Notes under the pieces: generated by a model
Databases searched by the model: none
Told to the model about the DNA's origin: nothing
The model's input: the letters and a program-made list of their open reading frames with translations, nothing else
Part shown: piece after piece, positions 33,110 to 40,509 of the stretch
How positions within the stretch are numbered: position 1 is the first letter of the stretch
Layout: every line of letters starts with the position of its first letter
Position numbers and translations under genes: made by a program
Source: Eshraghiella sp051880035
Lineage (GTDB): Bacteria > Bacillota > Clostridia > Lachnospirales > Lachnospiraceae
Direction: 5' to 3'
DNA: 64,000 nucleotides
Assembly: GCA_051880035.1 (NCBI GenBank)
Contig: JBJENE010000001.1
Location: 1-64,000, forward strand

Positions 33110-34342
33110 ATGAAAAGAGTAGTCATAACCGGAATGGGAGCAGTTACACCTATTGGATGTGATGTGGATACATTTTGGAACAACCTTAAAAACGGAAAAA
33201 ACGGTATAGATTATATAACATCTTTTGATACAACAGATTTTCGTGTGAAACTGGCAGCTGAAGTAAAGGATTTTGACCCATATAAATATCTGGACAAGAC
33301 GGAAGTAAGAAAAACCGACAGATTCGTGCAGTTTGCACTGACTTCCGCAGCAGAGGCCATGGCAGACAGCGGTATTGAAAATAATATTGAACCTGAGCGT
33401 TTTGGCGTATATTACGGTTCCGGAATAGGAGGATTCCAGACTTTTGTATCGGAACATGATGTTCTTCTTGACAGAGGACCTTCAAGAGTATCTCCTTTAT
33501 TCATTCCTAAAATGATTCCGAATATGGCAGCAGGTAACATTGCGATAAAATTTAATGCAAAGGGACCATGTATATGCGTTTCCACTGCATGTGCTACCGG
33601 TACCACAGCCATCGGTGAAGCATATCGTGCCATAAAAGGCGGTTATGCTGACGCAATAATTGCCGGAGGCGTGGATTCCGCAATTTCTCCTCTTGCAATA
33701 GCAGCTTTCACCAACTGTATGGCTCTATCCCAGAGCACGGATAAGGACTGCGCATCAATTCCGTTTGACAAACGAAGAAAAGGTTTTGTAATGGGCGAAG
33801 GAGCGGGAGCTCTTATCTTAGAAGAATATGAGCATGCAGTAAAAAGAAATGCCAGAATATACGGTGAAGTAATAGGTTACGGAAGCACCTGCGATGCCCA
33901 TCATGTTACGGCTCCGGATGCGGAGGCTAAGTGCCCTGCAAGAGCAATTACAGACTGTATGGAAGGAATGAAAGACCTTAACATTCCTGCAGAACAGATA
34001 TATTTTAATGCACATGGTACAAGCACCCCTATGAACGATAAAACCGAGACAAAAGCGATTAAAATTGCTTTCGGAGATGATGCTTACCGCATCAATATCA
34101 GTTCAACCAAATCCATGACGGGACATCTTCTCGGAGCAGCAGGAGCAGTTGAAGCAATTGCATGCGTTTGTGCTTTAAATGATAACACAGTACCTCCTAC
34201 AATAGGCTATAAAGAGGTTGACGAGGAATGTGATCTTAATTATACTCCTAATGTAGCCAAACCTGCAGAACTTAAGGCAGCATTATCCGTATCACTTGGA
34301 TTTGGCGGACATAACGGCTGTGTAGGTTTTGCAAAGATATAA
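33110..34342 (+). CDS. fabF: 3-oxoacyl-ACP synthase II
   Basis: Elongating condensing enzyme of 410 residues. The Cys-His-His triad appears as VSTACATG (about 161-168), HGTSTPMND (about 301-309) and GHLLGAAGA (about 337-345), and the opening RVVITGMGAVTPIG is typical. The ribosome site AAGGAG is eight bases before ATG 33110; the longer frame from 33062 overlaps fabG and is not supported. It is followed by fabZ after 15 bases. Confidence 0.95.
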   Translation: MKRVVITGMGAVTPIGCDVDTFWNNLKNGKNGIDYITSFDTTDFRVKLAAEVKDFDPYKYLDKTEVRKTDRFVQFALTSAAEAMADSGIENNIEPERFGVYYGSGIGGFQTFVSEHDVLLDRGPSRVSPLFIPKMIPNMAAGNIAIKFNAKGPCICVSTACATGTTAIGEAYRAIKGGYADAIIAGGVDSAISPLAIAAFTNCMALSQSTDKDCASIPFDKRRKGFVMGEGAGALILEEYEHAVKRNARIYGEVIGYGSTCDAHHVTAPDAEAKCPARAITDCMEGMKDLNIPAEQIYFNAHGTSTPMNDKTETKAIKIAFGDDAYRINISSTKSMTGHLLGAAGAVEAIACVCALNDNTVPPTIGYKEVDEECDLNYTPNVAKPAELKAALSVSLGFGGHNGCVGFAKI

Positions 34343-34357
34343 TTCGGAGGAAATATA

Positions 34358-34777
34358 ATGAATATTGAGGAAATCAAGGAAATTCTGCCCCACAGAGACA
34401 ATATGCTTTTATTGGATGAAGCGGAATTAGAGGGCAGCGTTGCTCATGGTAAAAAGTACATAACAGGGGATGAGTGGTTTTTAAAAGGACATTTTCCGGA
34501 TAATCCGGTAGTTCCGGGCGTGATTTTATGCGAAATTCTTGCCCAGTCCGTATGTGTATGTATGGGTGATATGTGTAAAGACGGAAAACTTCCTTTCTTC
34601 ACAGGTCTTGACAAGGTAAAATTTAAAAAGCCTGTGCGTCCGGGAGATTTATTTGAAACACATTGCGAAATTGTTCGCGTCAGAGAACCGTTTTATTTTG
34701 CTAAAGGAACCGGTACGGTTAACGGTAAAACATGCGTAAGTGCGGAATTTTCTTTTGCATTAACGGATGCGAAATAA
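34358..34777 (+). CDS. fabZ: 3-hydroxyacyl-ACP dehydratase
   Basis: Hot-dog-fold dehydratase of 139 residues that removes water from 3-hydroxyacyl-ACP. The catalytic histidine lies in LKGHFPDNPVVPGV (about residue 47) and the glutamate in LCEILAQS (about 61). The opening IKEILPHRDNMLLLDE is typical for the family. It is the last gene of the operon, before a strong two-way terminator. No fabA-type isomerase partner is present, so unsaturated fatty-acid synthesis must use another route. Confidence 0.94.
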   Translation: MNIEEIKEILPHRDNMLLLDEAELEGSVAHGKKYITGDEWFLKGHFPDNPVVPGVILCEILAQSVCVCMGDMCKDGKLPFFTGLDKVKFKKPVRPGDLFETHCEIVRVREPFYFAKGTGTVNGKTCVSAEFSFALTDAK

Positions 34778-34824
34778 AAAATACTGTCAGAATGAGCTTG
34801 GTTCATTCTGACAGTATTTTTTTG
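34776..34824. terminator. bidirectional terminator between fabZ and the purine genes
   Basis: ATACTGTCAGAATGA (34781-34795) pairs perfectly with TCATTCTGACAGTAT (34803-34817). A T-run follows on the plus strand and an A-run precedes, giving a T-run on the minus strand, so it can stop both convergent operons. Confidence 0.92.
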
Positions 34825-34840
34825 CATTTTTTTCTGACAA

Positions 34841-36016
34841 TTAGTGATGGAACAATCTGATTCCCGTAAAGCACATTGCCATGCCGTATTTGTTACATAC
34901 ATCAATGACAACATTGTCGCGTTTGGAGCCGCCCGGCTGTGCAATATATTTTACACCGCTCTTATGGGCTCTTTCGATGTTATCACCGAATGGGAAAAAG
35001 GCATCTGAACCAAGGCTTACATTCTGCATTGTATCAAGCCATGCTCTTTTTTCTTCTCTTGTGAACACTTCAGGTTTCTCGGTAAAAAGTGTTTCCCATA
35101 CGCCGTCTGCGAGGACATCCATATATTCATCACCCATATACACATCAATTGTATTGTCGCGGTCTGCACGGCTGATGCCGTCCCTGAACGGAAGGTTAAG
35201 AACCTTTGGATTCTGGCGGAGATACCAGTTGTCGGCTTTCTGTCCGGCAAGGCGGGTACAATGAATTCTGGACTGCTGTCCGGCACCGATTCCGATTGCC
35301 TGTCCGCCTTTTGCGTAGCATACGGAATTGGACTGTGTATATTTTAATGTAATCATTGCGATAGCAAGGTCAATTTTGGCTTCATCAGGAATTTCCTTGT
35401 TCTCTGTAACTACATTGGCGAAAAGTTCATCATTTATTACAAGCTCATTTCTTCCCTGCTCAAATGTTACACCGAAAACATCTTTTCTTTCGATAGGGGC
35501 AGGAGTGTATTCAGGGTCAATCTGAATTATGCAGTATGTGCCTCTTTTTTTGGAAAGAAGGATTTCAAGGGCCTCTGGTTCATATCCCGGAGCGATGATA
35601 CCGTCTGATACTTCAGGCTTGATGAGTCTGGCGGTTGGTACATCACAAACATCGGAAAGTGAGATAAAGTCACCGAAAGAAGACATTCTGTCCGCACCTC
35701 TGGCTCTTGCATATGCATTGGCAAGAGGAGAAAGTTCAATTGTCTCGTCAACCCAGTAGATTTTTTTCTCAACATCTGTAAGAGGAAGACCTACGGCAGC
35801 TCCGGCAGGAGATACATGCTTAAAAGATGTTGCGGCAGGTAAGCCGGTGGCTTTCTTTAATTCACGGACAAGCTGCCATCCGTTAAATGCGTCCAAAAGA
35901 TTAATGTATCCGGGACGACCGTTTAAAATTGTGATAGGAAGTTCACCCTCCTGCATGAATACTCTGGAAGGCTTCTGATTAGGATTGCATCCGTATTTTA
36001 ATTCGAATTCTTTCAT
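34841..36016 (-). CDS. stand-alone AICAR transformylase (PurH C-terminal type)
   Basis: Enzyme of 391 residues that formylates AICAR to FAICAR with 10-formyl-tetrahydrofolate in purine synthesis. It corresponds to the C-terminal half of the common two-domain PurH; the N-terminal IMP cyclohydrolase domain is missing. The catalytic lysine-histidine pair is in SFKHVSPAGAAVG (about 63-75). Folate-side residues are in the TLKYTQSNSVCYAKGGQAIGIGAGQQSRIH region, and the end DNIERAHKSGVKYIAQPGGS matches PurH. Its missing partner is supplied by the PurO gene immediately upstream (12 bases). Both are downstream of a ZTP riboswitch, whose ligand is the phosphorylated substrate family of this enzyme. Confidence 0.93.
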   Translation of the reverse strand: MKEFELKYGCNPNQKPSRVFMQEGELPITILNGRPGYINLLDAFNGWQLVRELKKATGLPAATSFKHVSPAGAAVGLPLTDVEKKIYWVDETIELSPLANAYARARGADRMSSFGDFISLSDVCDVPTARLIKPEVSDGIIAPGYEPEALEILLSKKRGTYCIIQIDPEYTPAPIERKDVFGVTFEQGRNELVINDELFANVVTENKEIPDEAKIDLAIAMITLKYTQSNSVCYAKGGQAIGIGAGQQSRIHCTRLAGQKADNWYLRQNPKVLNLPFRDGISRADRDNTIDVYMGDEYMDVLADGVWETLFTEKPEVFTREEKRAWLDTMQNVSLGSDAFFPFGDNIERAHKSGVKYIAQPGGSKRDNVVIDVCNKYGMAMCFTGIRLFHH

Positions 36017-36028
36017 TTGTTGTACTCC

Positions 36029-36742
36029 TTATTTGTTCTTATTGATAATCTTGGTGGTATAAGTTCCGTCTGCAATATTAATGTATCTTATGAAAAGAGA
36101 AACCTTGTTGTCGGCATCAAGGTTATTCCATACAGTATCGGCAAATTCATCCATGCTGTCAGGAATTTCAACTAAAACAGGTTCGCCTTCAAAGCTTGGA
36201 AGCGGATTACCGTCACCCATGTAAGTATGAATGAAGTGACCTTCTCCGGCAGCAGGATTTGAATAAGCAAAAGTATATCTGTTGCATGAATCTGGATTGC
36301 CGTTATTGCTTTTAAGAATAGACATGGCATAATTAAAGTCGCCGTCTTCAAAATGAAGGATTCCGGAAATTCTTGGTGTATAGTTAGGAGCATCCGGCTC
36401 AAATTCCCTGGTTCTTAAAGCCTGTTCAAAAGTAAACTGTTTGTCCATTAAATCGTAAATTGTATCGGTCTGGTCTCCGTTGGTAACTATTGTCTTGTTA
36501 CCCAGAACCCTTACCGGTGCGTAAATAATGAGACTTGGGTCTTCTAACTTGGAAGGGTCAAAGGCCTCGGTTCTGATTCCCTGTCCGTCTTCCACAAAGA
36601 TACGGTTACGGCTGTTTTCACTTCTTCCCATAATGAAGTAAGCAATGGCAGCTTTGGTGTTATCAGGGGTTCTTCCGATGATAATACCTCTTCCCGGATA
36701 AGAAGTGGAGCCAAGTTCTGCAGCTAATGATTTTTTTTCCAT
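36029..36742 (-). CDS. purO: archaeal-type IMP cyclohydrolase (PurO)
   Basis: IMP cyclohydrolase of the PurO family, 237 residues, which closes FAICAR to IMP, the last step of purine synthesis. Family marks: YPGRGIIIGRTPD near the N-terminus, YFIMGRSENSRNR, the ILHFEDGDFNYAMSILKSN stretch, and SNPAAGEGHFIHTYMGDG. PurO was first described in methanogenic archaea and is unrelated to the PurH cyclohydrolase domain; scattered clostridia use it. Start ATG 36742 has GGAGG six bases upstream; the longer frame extends into the riboswitch. It is followed 12 bases later by the AICAR transformylase gene, so the pair replaces bifunctional PurH. Confidence 0.9.
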   Translation of the reverse strand: MEKKSLAAELGSTSYPGRGIIIGRTPDNTKAAIAYFIMGRSENSRNRIFVEDGQGIRTEAFDPSKLEDPSLIIYAPVRVLGNKTIVTNGDQTDTIYDLMDKQFTFEQALRTREFEPDAPNYTPRISGILHFEDGDFNYAMSILKSNNGNPDSCNRYTFAYSNPAAGEGHFIHTYMGDGNPLPSFEGEPVLVEIPDSMDEFADTVWNNLDADNKVSLFIRYINIADGTYTTKIINKNK

Positions 36743-36758
36743 GATAATCCTCCTATAA

Positions 36759-36862
36759 AAAAACCGCCCGGGTATCCCATAACGGTTGCCCAGACGGTCG
36801 GCTTTGAATTCAGGTTGCGCTCCCTGTGGGTACTCCCACATATTCCGTCAGTTACGCAACGA
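36759..36862 (-). ncRNA. ZTP (pfl) riboswitch with its terminator
   Basis: On the minus strand the leader carries the conserved parts of the ZTP/pfl aptamer: GCGTAACTGACGGAA, a GTGGGAGTACCCACAGGGAGCGC stretch, and the second conserved domain GCCGACCGTCTGGGC. This last arm also pairs with CCCGGGCGG at 36766-36774 to make a terminator followed by TTTTTTT (36759-36765). ZMP/ZTP builds up when 10-formyl-tetrahydrofolate is short. Ligand binding would spare the transcript and raise expression of the formylase and cyclohydrolase genes. Confidence 0.9.
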
Positions 36863-36870
36863 TTAAATTA

Positions 36871-36899
36871 ATTATATTATATTGTAAAGTTATTTACAA
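36871..36899 (-). promoter_or_regulatory. promoter of the ZTP riboswitch transcript
   Basis: Read on the minus strand: TTGTAA (36894-36899), 17 bases, TATAAT (36871-36876), about eight bases before the aptamer. Confidence 0.75.
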
Positions 36900-36906
36900 G
36901 TCCCGT

Positions 36907-37611
36907 TTAAACAATCTTAAGTAATTCATTAAAGTCTTTTATCTCATATGTGGGAATGATTCCTGTGGTATTTATGAGACCTGAAGGGTTGTAGTAGCAG
37001 GAAGCAATGCCTGATGAATTGGCTCCGCCAATATCGTTTGGAAGAGAATCACCCACCATAAGGCACTCACTGCTGTCACAGCCGAGTTTGTTAAGAATAT
37101 AACGAAAATATTCTTTTTCGGGTTTTATACAATCCATGGCTTCCGAGATAAAAACATGTCTGAACATTCCATCGAATTTAGTAAGTTTTCCCGGCTGTAC
37201 ATGAACAAGTCCGTTGGTTGCCACACAGATAGTATGGGTTTTGGACAAAAGACGGCATATTTCAATGGCATTGGGATTCGGAACAGCCAATGCGCCAAGC
37301 TCTCTTACAAAGCAGTCTGTCAGCTCTTGTGGGGAAGCTTTAAGATGCATGTGATTAGCGGCACGCTCATTGGAAGTCAGAAGATACTTATGATATAGCC
37401 TGTGATAATTTTTGCAGATATATTCACTGTCTATCCTATCCAGTTCAAATCCAAACCATGTGTCGTCATTGAATTTAAAATATGCTTCGGCAGAAGCATC
37501 ATCCGTGCTGTGCCCGCCCAGTGCAAGCACCTTTTTGGCTGCATTCATAAATGAAGCTTTAAAATCAATCAGTGTGTTATCAACATCAAATAAAATATAA
37601 GAATAGTTCAT
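36907..37611 (-). CDS. HAD hydrolase, YjjG/YfnB type
   Basis: Haloacid-dehalogenase superfamily phosphatase of 234 residues. Motif I is FDVDNTLIDF (nucleophile aspartate about residue 9), motif II the threonine in CVATNG, and motif IV MVGDSLPNDIGGA; the lysine is in CIKPEKEYF. The helical cap between residues 17 and 100 and the D-N-T of motif I match the YjjG-like pyrimidine nucleotidases, which remove phosphate from unusual nucleoside monophosphates. It faces a second HAD gene across a divergent promoter region. The substrate is inferred from family resemblance only. Confidence 0.85.
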   Translation of the reverse strand: MNYSYILFDVDNTLIDFKASFMNAAKKVLALGGHSTDDASAEAYFKFNDDTWFGFELDRIDSEYICKNYHRLYHKYLLTSNERAANHMHLKASPQELTDCFVRELGALAVPNPNAIEICRLLSKTHTICVATNGLVHVQPGKLTKFDGMFRHVFISEAMDCIKPEKEYFRYILNKLGCDSSECLMVGDSLPNDIGGANSSGIASCYYNPSGLINTTGIIPTYEIKDFNELLKIV

Positions 37612-37674
37612 TTTATACCTCTTTCTATGGGAAATATATCATGGAAGAAGCCGATAGGCAAGAAAAAGATTGTA

Positions 37675-37703
37675 TTTACATTTGTACAATCTGAATATAT
37701 AAT
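37675..37703 (+). promoter_or_regulatory. promoter of the plus-strand HAD gene
   Basis: TTTACA (37675-37680), exactly 17 bases, TATAAT (37698-37703), 33 bases before the ATG. Confidence 0.75.
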
Positions 37704-37736
37704 TGGATTTGTAATAAAACGAAAGAAGTTGAAGAA

Positions 37737-38381
37737 ATGTATAATACGGTTATTTTTGATTTGGACGGAACATTATTAAATACACTTGAAGATCTGACTG
37801 ACAGCACCAATTATGCTTTGTCAAAGCACGGGTATAATGAAAGAAGTATTGACGAAGTCAGGCGTTTTGTCGGAAACGGAATAAGAAAACTTATTGAGAG
37901 GGCATTGCCGTCAGGCGTGACTGATGATGAATTTGATGCTGTTTTTTCGGATTTTAAGTCACATTACCAGAAGCATTGTAACGATAAAACAGGACCTTAT
38001 GACGGTATTCTTCCATTGCTTCGTGAATTAAAGGGCATGGGAATTAAAATGGGGATTGCTTCCAACAAAGTTAAATCCGCGGTGGTAAAGCTGAATGAAA
38101 TATATTTTGAAGGACTGATTGATATAGCTGCAGGGGTGGAGGAAAATAAGCCGGTTAAACCTGACCCATACATGGTTAATTGCATGATTAAGGAGCTTGG
38201 TTGTGACAAGGAGAATATCCTTTATGTGGGAGATTCGCAGGTTGATGTAATGACTGCACATAATTCCGGGCTTGACATGGTGGCAGTATTGTGGGGATTC
38301 AGGGACCCGGAAGAGTTAAAAGAAGCAGGTGCCGACAGATTCATCAGTCACCCGCTTGAATTGTTGAAGTATTTTGAATAG
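37737..38381 (+). CDS. HAD hydrolase, phosphoglycolate phosphatase type
   Basis: HAD-superfamily phosphatase of 214 residues, close to Gph/PpaX. Motif I FDLDGTLLNT (about 7-16), motif II in GIASNKVKS, the lysine in KPVKPDPYM, and motif IV YVGDSQVDVMTAHNSG. The small helical cap is between residues 15 and 85. Likely substrates are phosphoglycolate from DNA repair or pyrophosphate; the sequence cannot decide. A strong promoter lies upstream. It ends 10 bases before the end of the convergent reductase gene with no visible terminator. Confidence 0.87.
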   Translation: MYNTVIFDLDGTLLNTLEDLTDSTNYALSKHGYNERSIDEVRRFVGNGIRKLIERALPSGVTDDEFDAVFSDFKSHYQKHCNDKTGPYDGILPLLRELKGMGIKMGIASNKVKSAVVKLNEIYFEGLIDIAAGVEENKPVKPDPYMVNCMIKELGCDKENILYVGDSQVDVMTAHNSGLDMVAVLWGFRDPEELKEAGADRFISHPLELLKYFE

Positions 38382-38391
38382 AAACCGGATT

Positions 38392-39390
38392 TCAGGTATT
38401 TGAGCAGATTTCATCAATAAGTTTAAGTTCTGCTTCCGAAAAAGTAGTGTTATTGATAATCTTTATATTATCCAGAATCTGTTCCGGCTTTGAGGCACCT
38501 ATAAGGACGCTTGTAACAAGTCCGTCTTTTAATACCCAGCTAAGTGCCATTTGAGCCAGGGATTGTCCTCTTTGGGCAGCCAGGTCATTAAGCTTTGTAA
38601 TCTTTGTAAGTGTCTCAGGCGTAAGTTTGGATTCATTAAGGAACCGGCCGTCGGAGACTATACGGCTGTCTGAAGGGATTCCGTTAAGGTATCGGTCTGA
38701 AAGAAGTCCCTGAGCCAACGGGGAAAAAGCAATTACTCCCTTGCCGTCTGATCTGGAGGCATCCTTTAATCCGTTATTTTCGATGGTACGGTCAAAAATA
38801 GAGTACCTGTTCTGATTAATGATAAAAGGACAGTGAAGCTCCCTTAGTATGGAAGCTGCCCTGAGCATTGTGGGACCGTCATAATTTGAAAGACCTACAT
38901 AAAGCGCCTTACCGCTGTTAACGATTTGGGCGAGAGCTGACATTGTCTCTTCCAACGGCGTCTCAGGGTCCATTCTGTGATGATAAAAAATATCTACATA
39001 ATCAAGTCCCAGGCGCTTAAGACTCTGATCCAGGCTGGCAATCAGGTATTTTCTGCTTCCCCAGTTTCCGTAGGGACCTTCCCACATGTCATAACCGGCT
39101 TTTGTGCTGACAATAATCTCATCACGGTAATTTATTAAATCCTCATTTAATATTTTACCAAAATTCTTTTCTGCATCTCCCGGATTGGGACCGTAATTAT
39201 TGGCCAGGTCAAAATGTGTAATACCGTTGTCAAATGCGGTAAAACACATTTTCTGCATATTGCCGTAGTCGGAATTACATCCGAAATTATGCCAGAGTCC
39301 GAGAGAGACCAAGGGGAGCTTAAGGCCGCTGTTTCCGCAACGGTTGTAAACCATTGTTGTATATCTTGATGAATCTGCAATATATGTCAT
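38392..39390 (-). CDS. aldo/keto reductase (YghZ-like)
   Basis: NADPH-dependent oxidoreductase of the aldo/keto reductase superfamily, 332 residues, similar to the YghZ / L-glyceraldehyde 3-phosphate reductase group and potassium-channel beta subunits. The catalytic set is visible: D and Y in FDLANNYGPNPGDAE (about 58-72), K in VSTKAGYDMW (about 95), and H in YHHRMDP (about 138). The C-terminal nucleotide-binding stretch is LIGASKPEQI. It may detoxify methylglyoxal or reduce aldehydes; the substrate is not defined by the sequence. Confidence 0.9.
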   Translation of the reverse strand: MTYIADSSRYTTMVYNRCGNSGLKLPLVSLGLWHNFGCNSDYGNMQKMCFTAFDNGITHFDLANNYGPNPGDAEKNFGKILNEDLINYRDEIIVSTKAGYDMWEGPYGNWGSRKYLIASLDQSLKRLGLDYVDIFYHHRMDPETPLEETMSALAQIVNSGKALYVGLSNYDGPTMLRAASILRELHCPFIINQNRYSIFDRTIENNGLKDASRSDGKGVIAFSPLAQGLLSDRYLNGIPSDSRIVSDGRFLNESKLTPETLTKITKLNDLAAQRGQSLAQMALSWVLKDGLVTSVLIGASKPEQILDNIKIINNTTFSEAELKLIDEICSNT

Positions 39391-39424
39391 TTTCTTACCT
39401 CATATAAAAATTTTTTACAACTGC

Positions 39425-39453
39425 AATATACCACATATCGGTGGTGATTTCAA
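39425..39453 (-). promoter_or_regulatory. promoter of the aldo/keto reductase gene
   Basis: On the minus strand: TTGAAA (39448-39453), 17 bases, TATATT (39425-39430). Confidence 0.7.
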
Positions 39454-39566
39454 TAAGGTTATGTCCGCGGTCCATACCATGTTTTAGATGTTTTTTCAGG
39501 GGACATTATGTGTTATACTGTTGATATATAATATGTAGGGTAAAATGTTTTTGGGAAGGAGATAAT

Positions 39567-40472
39567 ATGGAACCATTGAATGTAAGCAGAGAAAATTTCC
39601 CAATGAGTACGGCTTCTTCGGAGGGGATGATACCTCTGACTGTACATGAAGATAATTATGAGCTTTATTACAGGGAGAATGTACCATATATAGAACGGGG
39701 AGACAGGCAGTTGTATTTACAGATTATCGGACCTGCCAATGCAGGAAACACGCTGCCATGTATTGTATTTGTTCCGGGTTCGGCATTTCATGAGCAAAAT
39801 GTTAAAGAGCGGGTGGTCAATCTTAGCTATCTTGCCATGAGAGGTTTTGTTGTTGCGGCTCTTGAATACCGTGGCTCAGAGTGTGCAATTTTTCCTGCAC
39901 AGGCCCTTGATGCCAAAGCGGGAGTATATTTTATGCGGGTGCATGCCGAAGAATTCGGAATTAATCCGGACAATATTTTTCTTATGGGTGACTCCTCAGG
40001 AGGGCATACTGCCATGATGGCAGCTTTTTCTTATGGCGTGGAAGAGCTGGAGGAAGAAGGTATGAGAAGTGATGTGCCGATAGTAAGAGGCGTTATTGAC
40101 CACTACGGTCCCACCAATTTTCTGACTATGAATGATGAGCCGTCTTCACAGGATCACAGAACACCTGACAGTCCCGAAGGCTGTGAAATAGGCAGAAAAG
40201 CTGTATTGGAAAACCCTTGTCTTGTCCAACCTACAATTATTGCAAATTATGTTTACAAGGAAAAGGAACTGCCTCCTGTACTGATGTTCCACGGAACGAA
40301 TGACGAGCTTGTTCCTTTCGGTCAGGGTTGCGAATTATATGATGCACTTAGAAATGCAGGAAAAGATGCAGTATTTTATCAGGTTATCGGTGCCCACCAC
40401 GGAGGAAGGGAATTCTGGTCGGAACAAGTACTTGATATTGAAGAAGCATTTATCAGAAGATTATGTAAATAA
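39567..40472 (+). CDS. alpha/beta-hydrolase esterase
   Basis: Cytoplasmic esterase of 301 residues with the alpha/beta-hydrolase fold. The oxyanion region is VFVPGSAFHEQN, the nucleophile serine lies in the elbow GDSSGGHTAM (about residue 150), the acid in HGTNDELVPFG (about 245) and the catalytic histidine in GAHHGGREFW (about 277). This fits acetyl- or carbohydrate-esterase-type members (BD-FAE / pectin-acetylesterase-like). There is no signal peptide. AAGGAGA precedes the ATG. No sugar genes are immediately adjacent. Confidence 0.85.
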   Translation: MEPLNVSRENFPMSTASSEGMIPLTVHEDNYELYYRENVPYIERGDRQLYLQIIGPANAGNTLPCIVFVPGSAFHEQNVKERVVNLSYLAMRGFVVAALEYRGSECAIFPAQALDAKAGVYFMRVHAEEFGINPDNIFLMGDSSGGHTAMMAAFSYGVEELEEEGMRSDVPIVRGVIDHYGPTNFLTMNDEPSSQDHRTPDSPEGCEIGRKAVLENPCLVQPTIIANYVYKEKELPPVLMFHGTNDELVPFGQGCELYDALRNAGKDAVFYQVIGAHHGGREFWSEQVLDIEEAFIRRLCK

Positions 40473-40509
40473 GAGAATCTGCATTATATTTTATCGAAAG
40501 AGAAGTACT

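Noticed and set aside
40300..40509. Extended start of the YgiQ protein
   Set aside because: It overlaps the 3' part of the esterase gene in another frame, and family members begin at the MKDFLPINREDM position.
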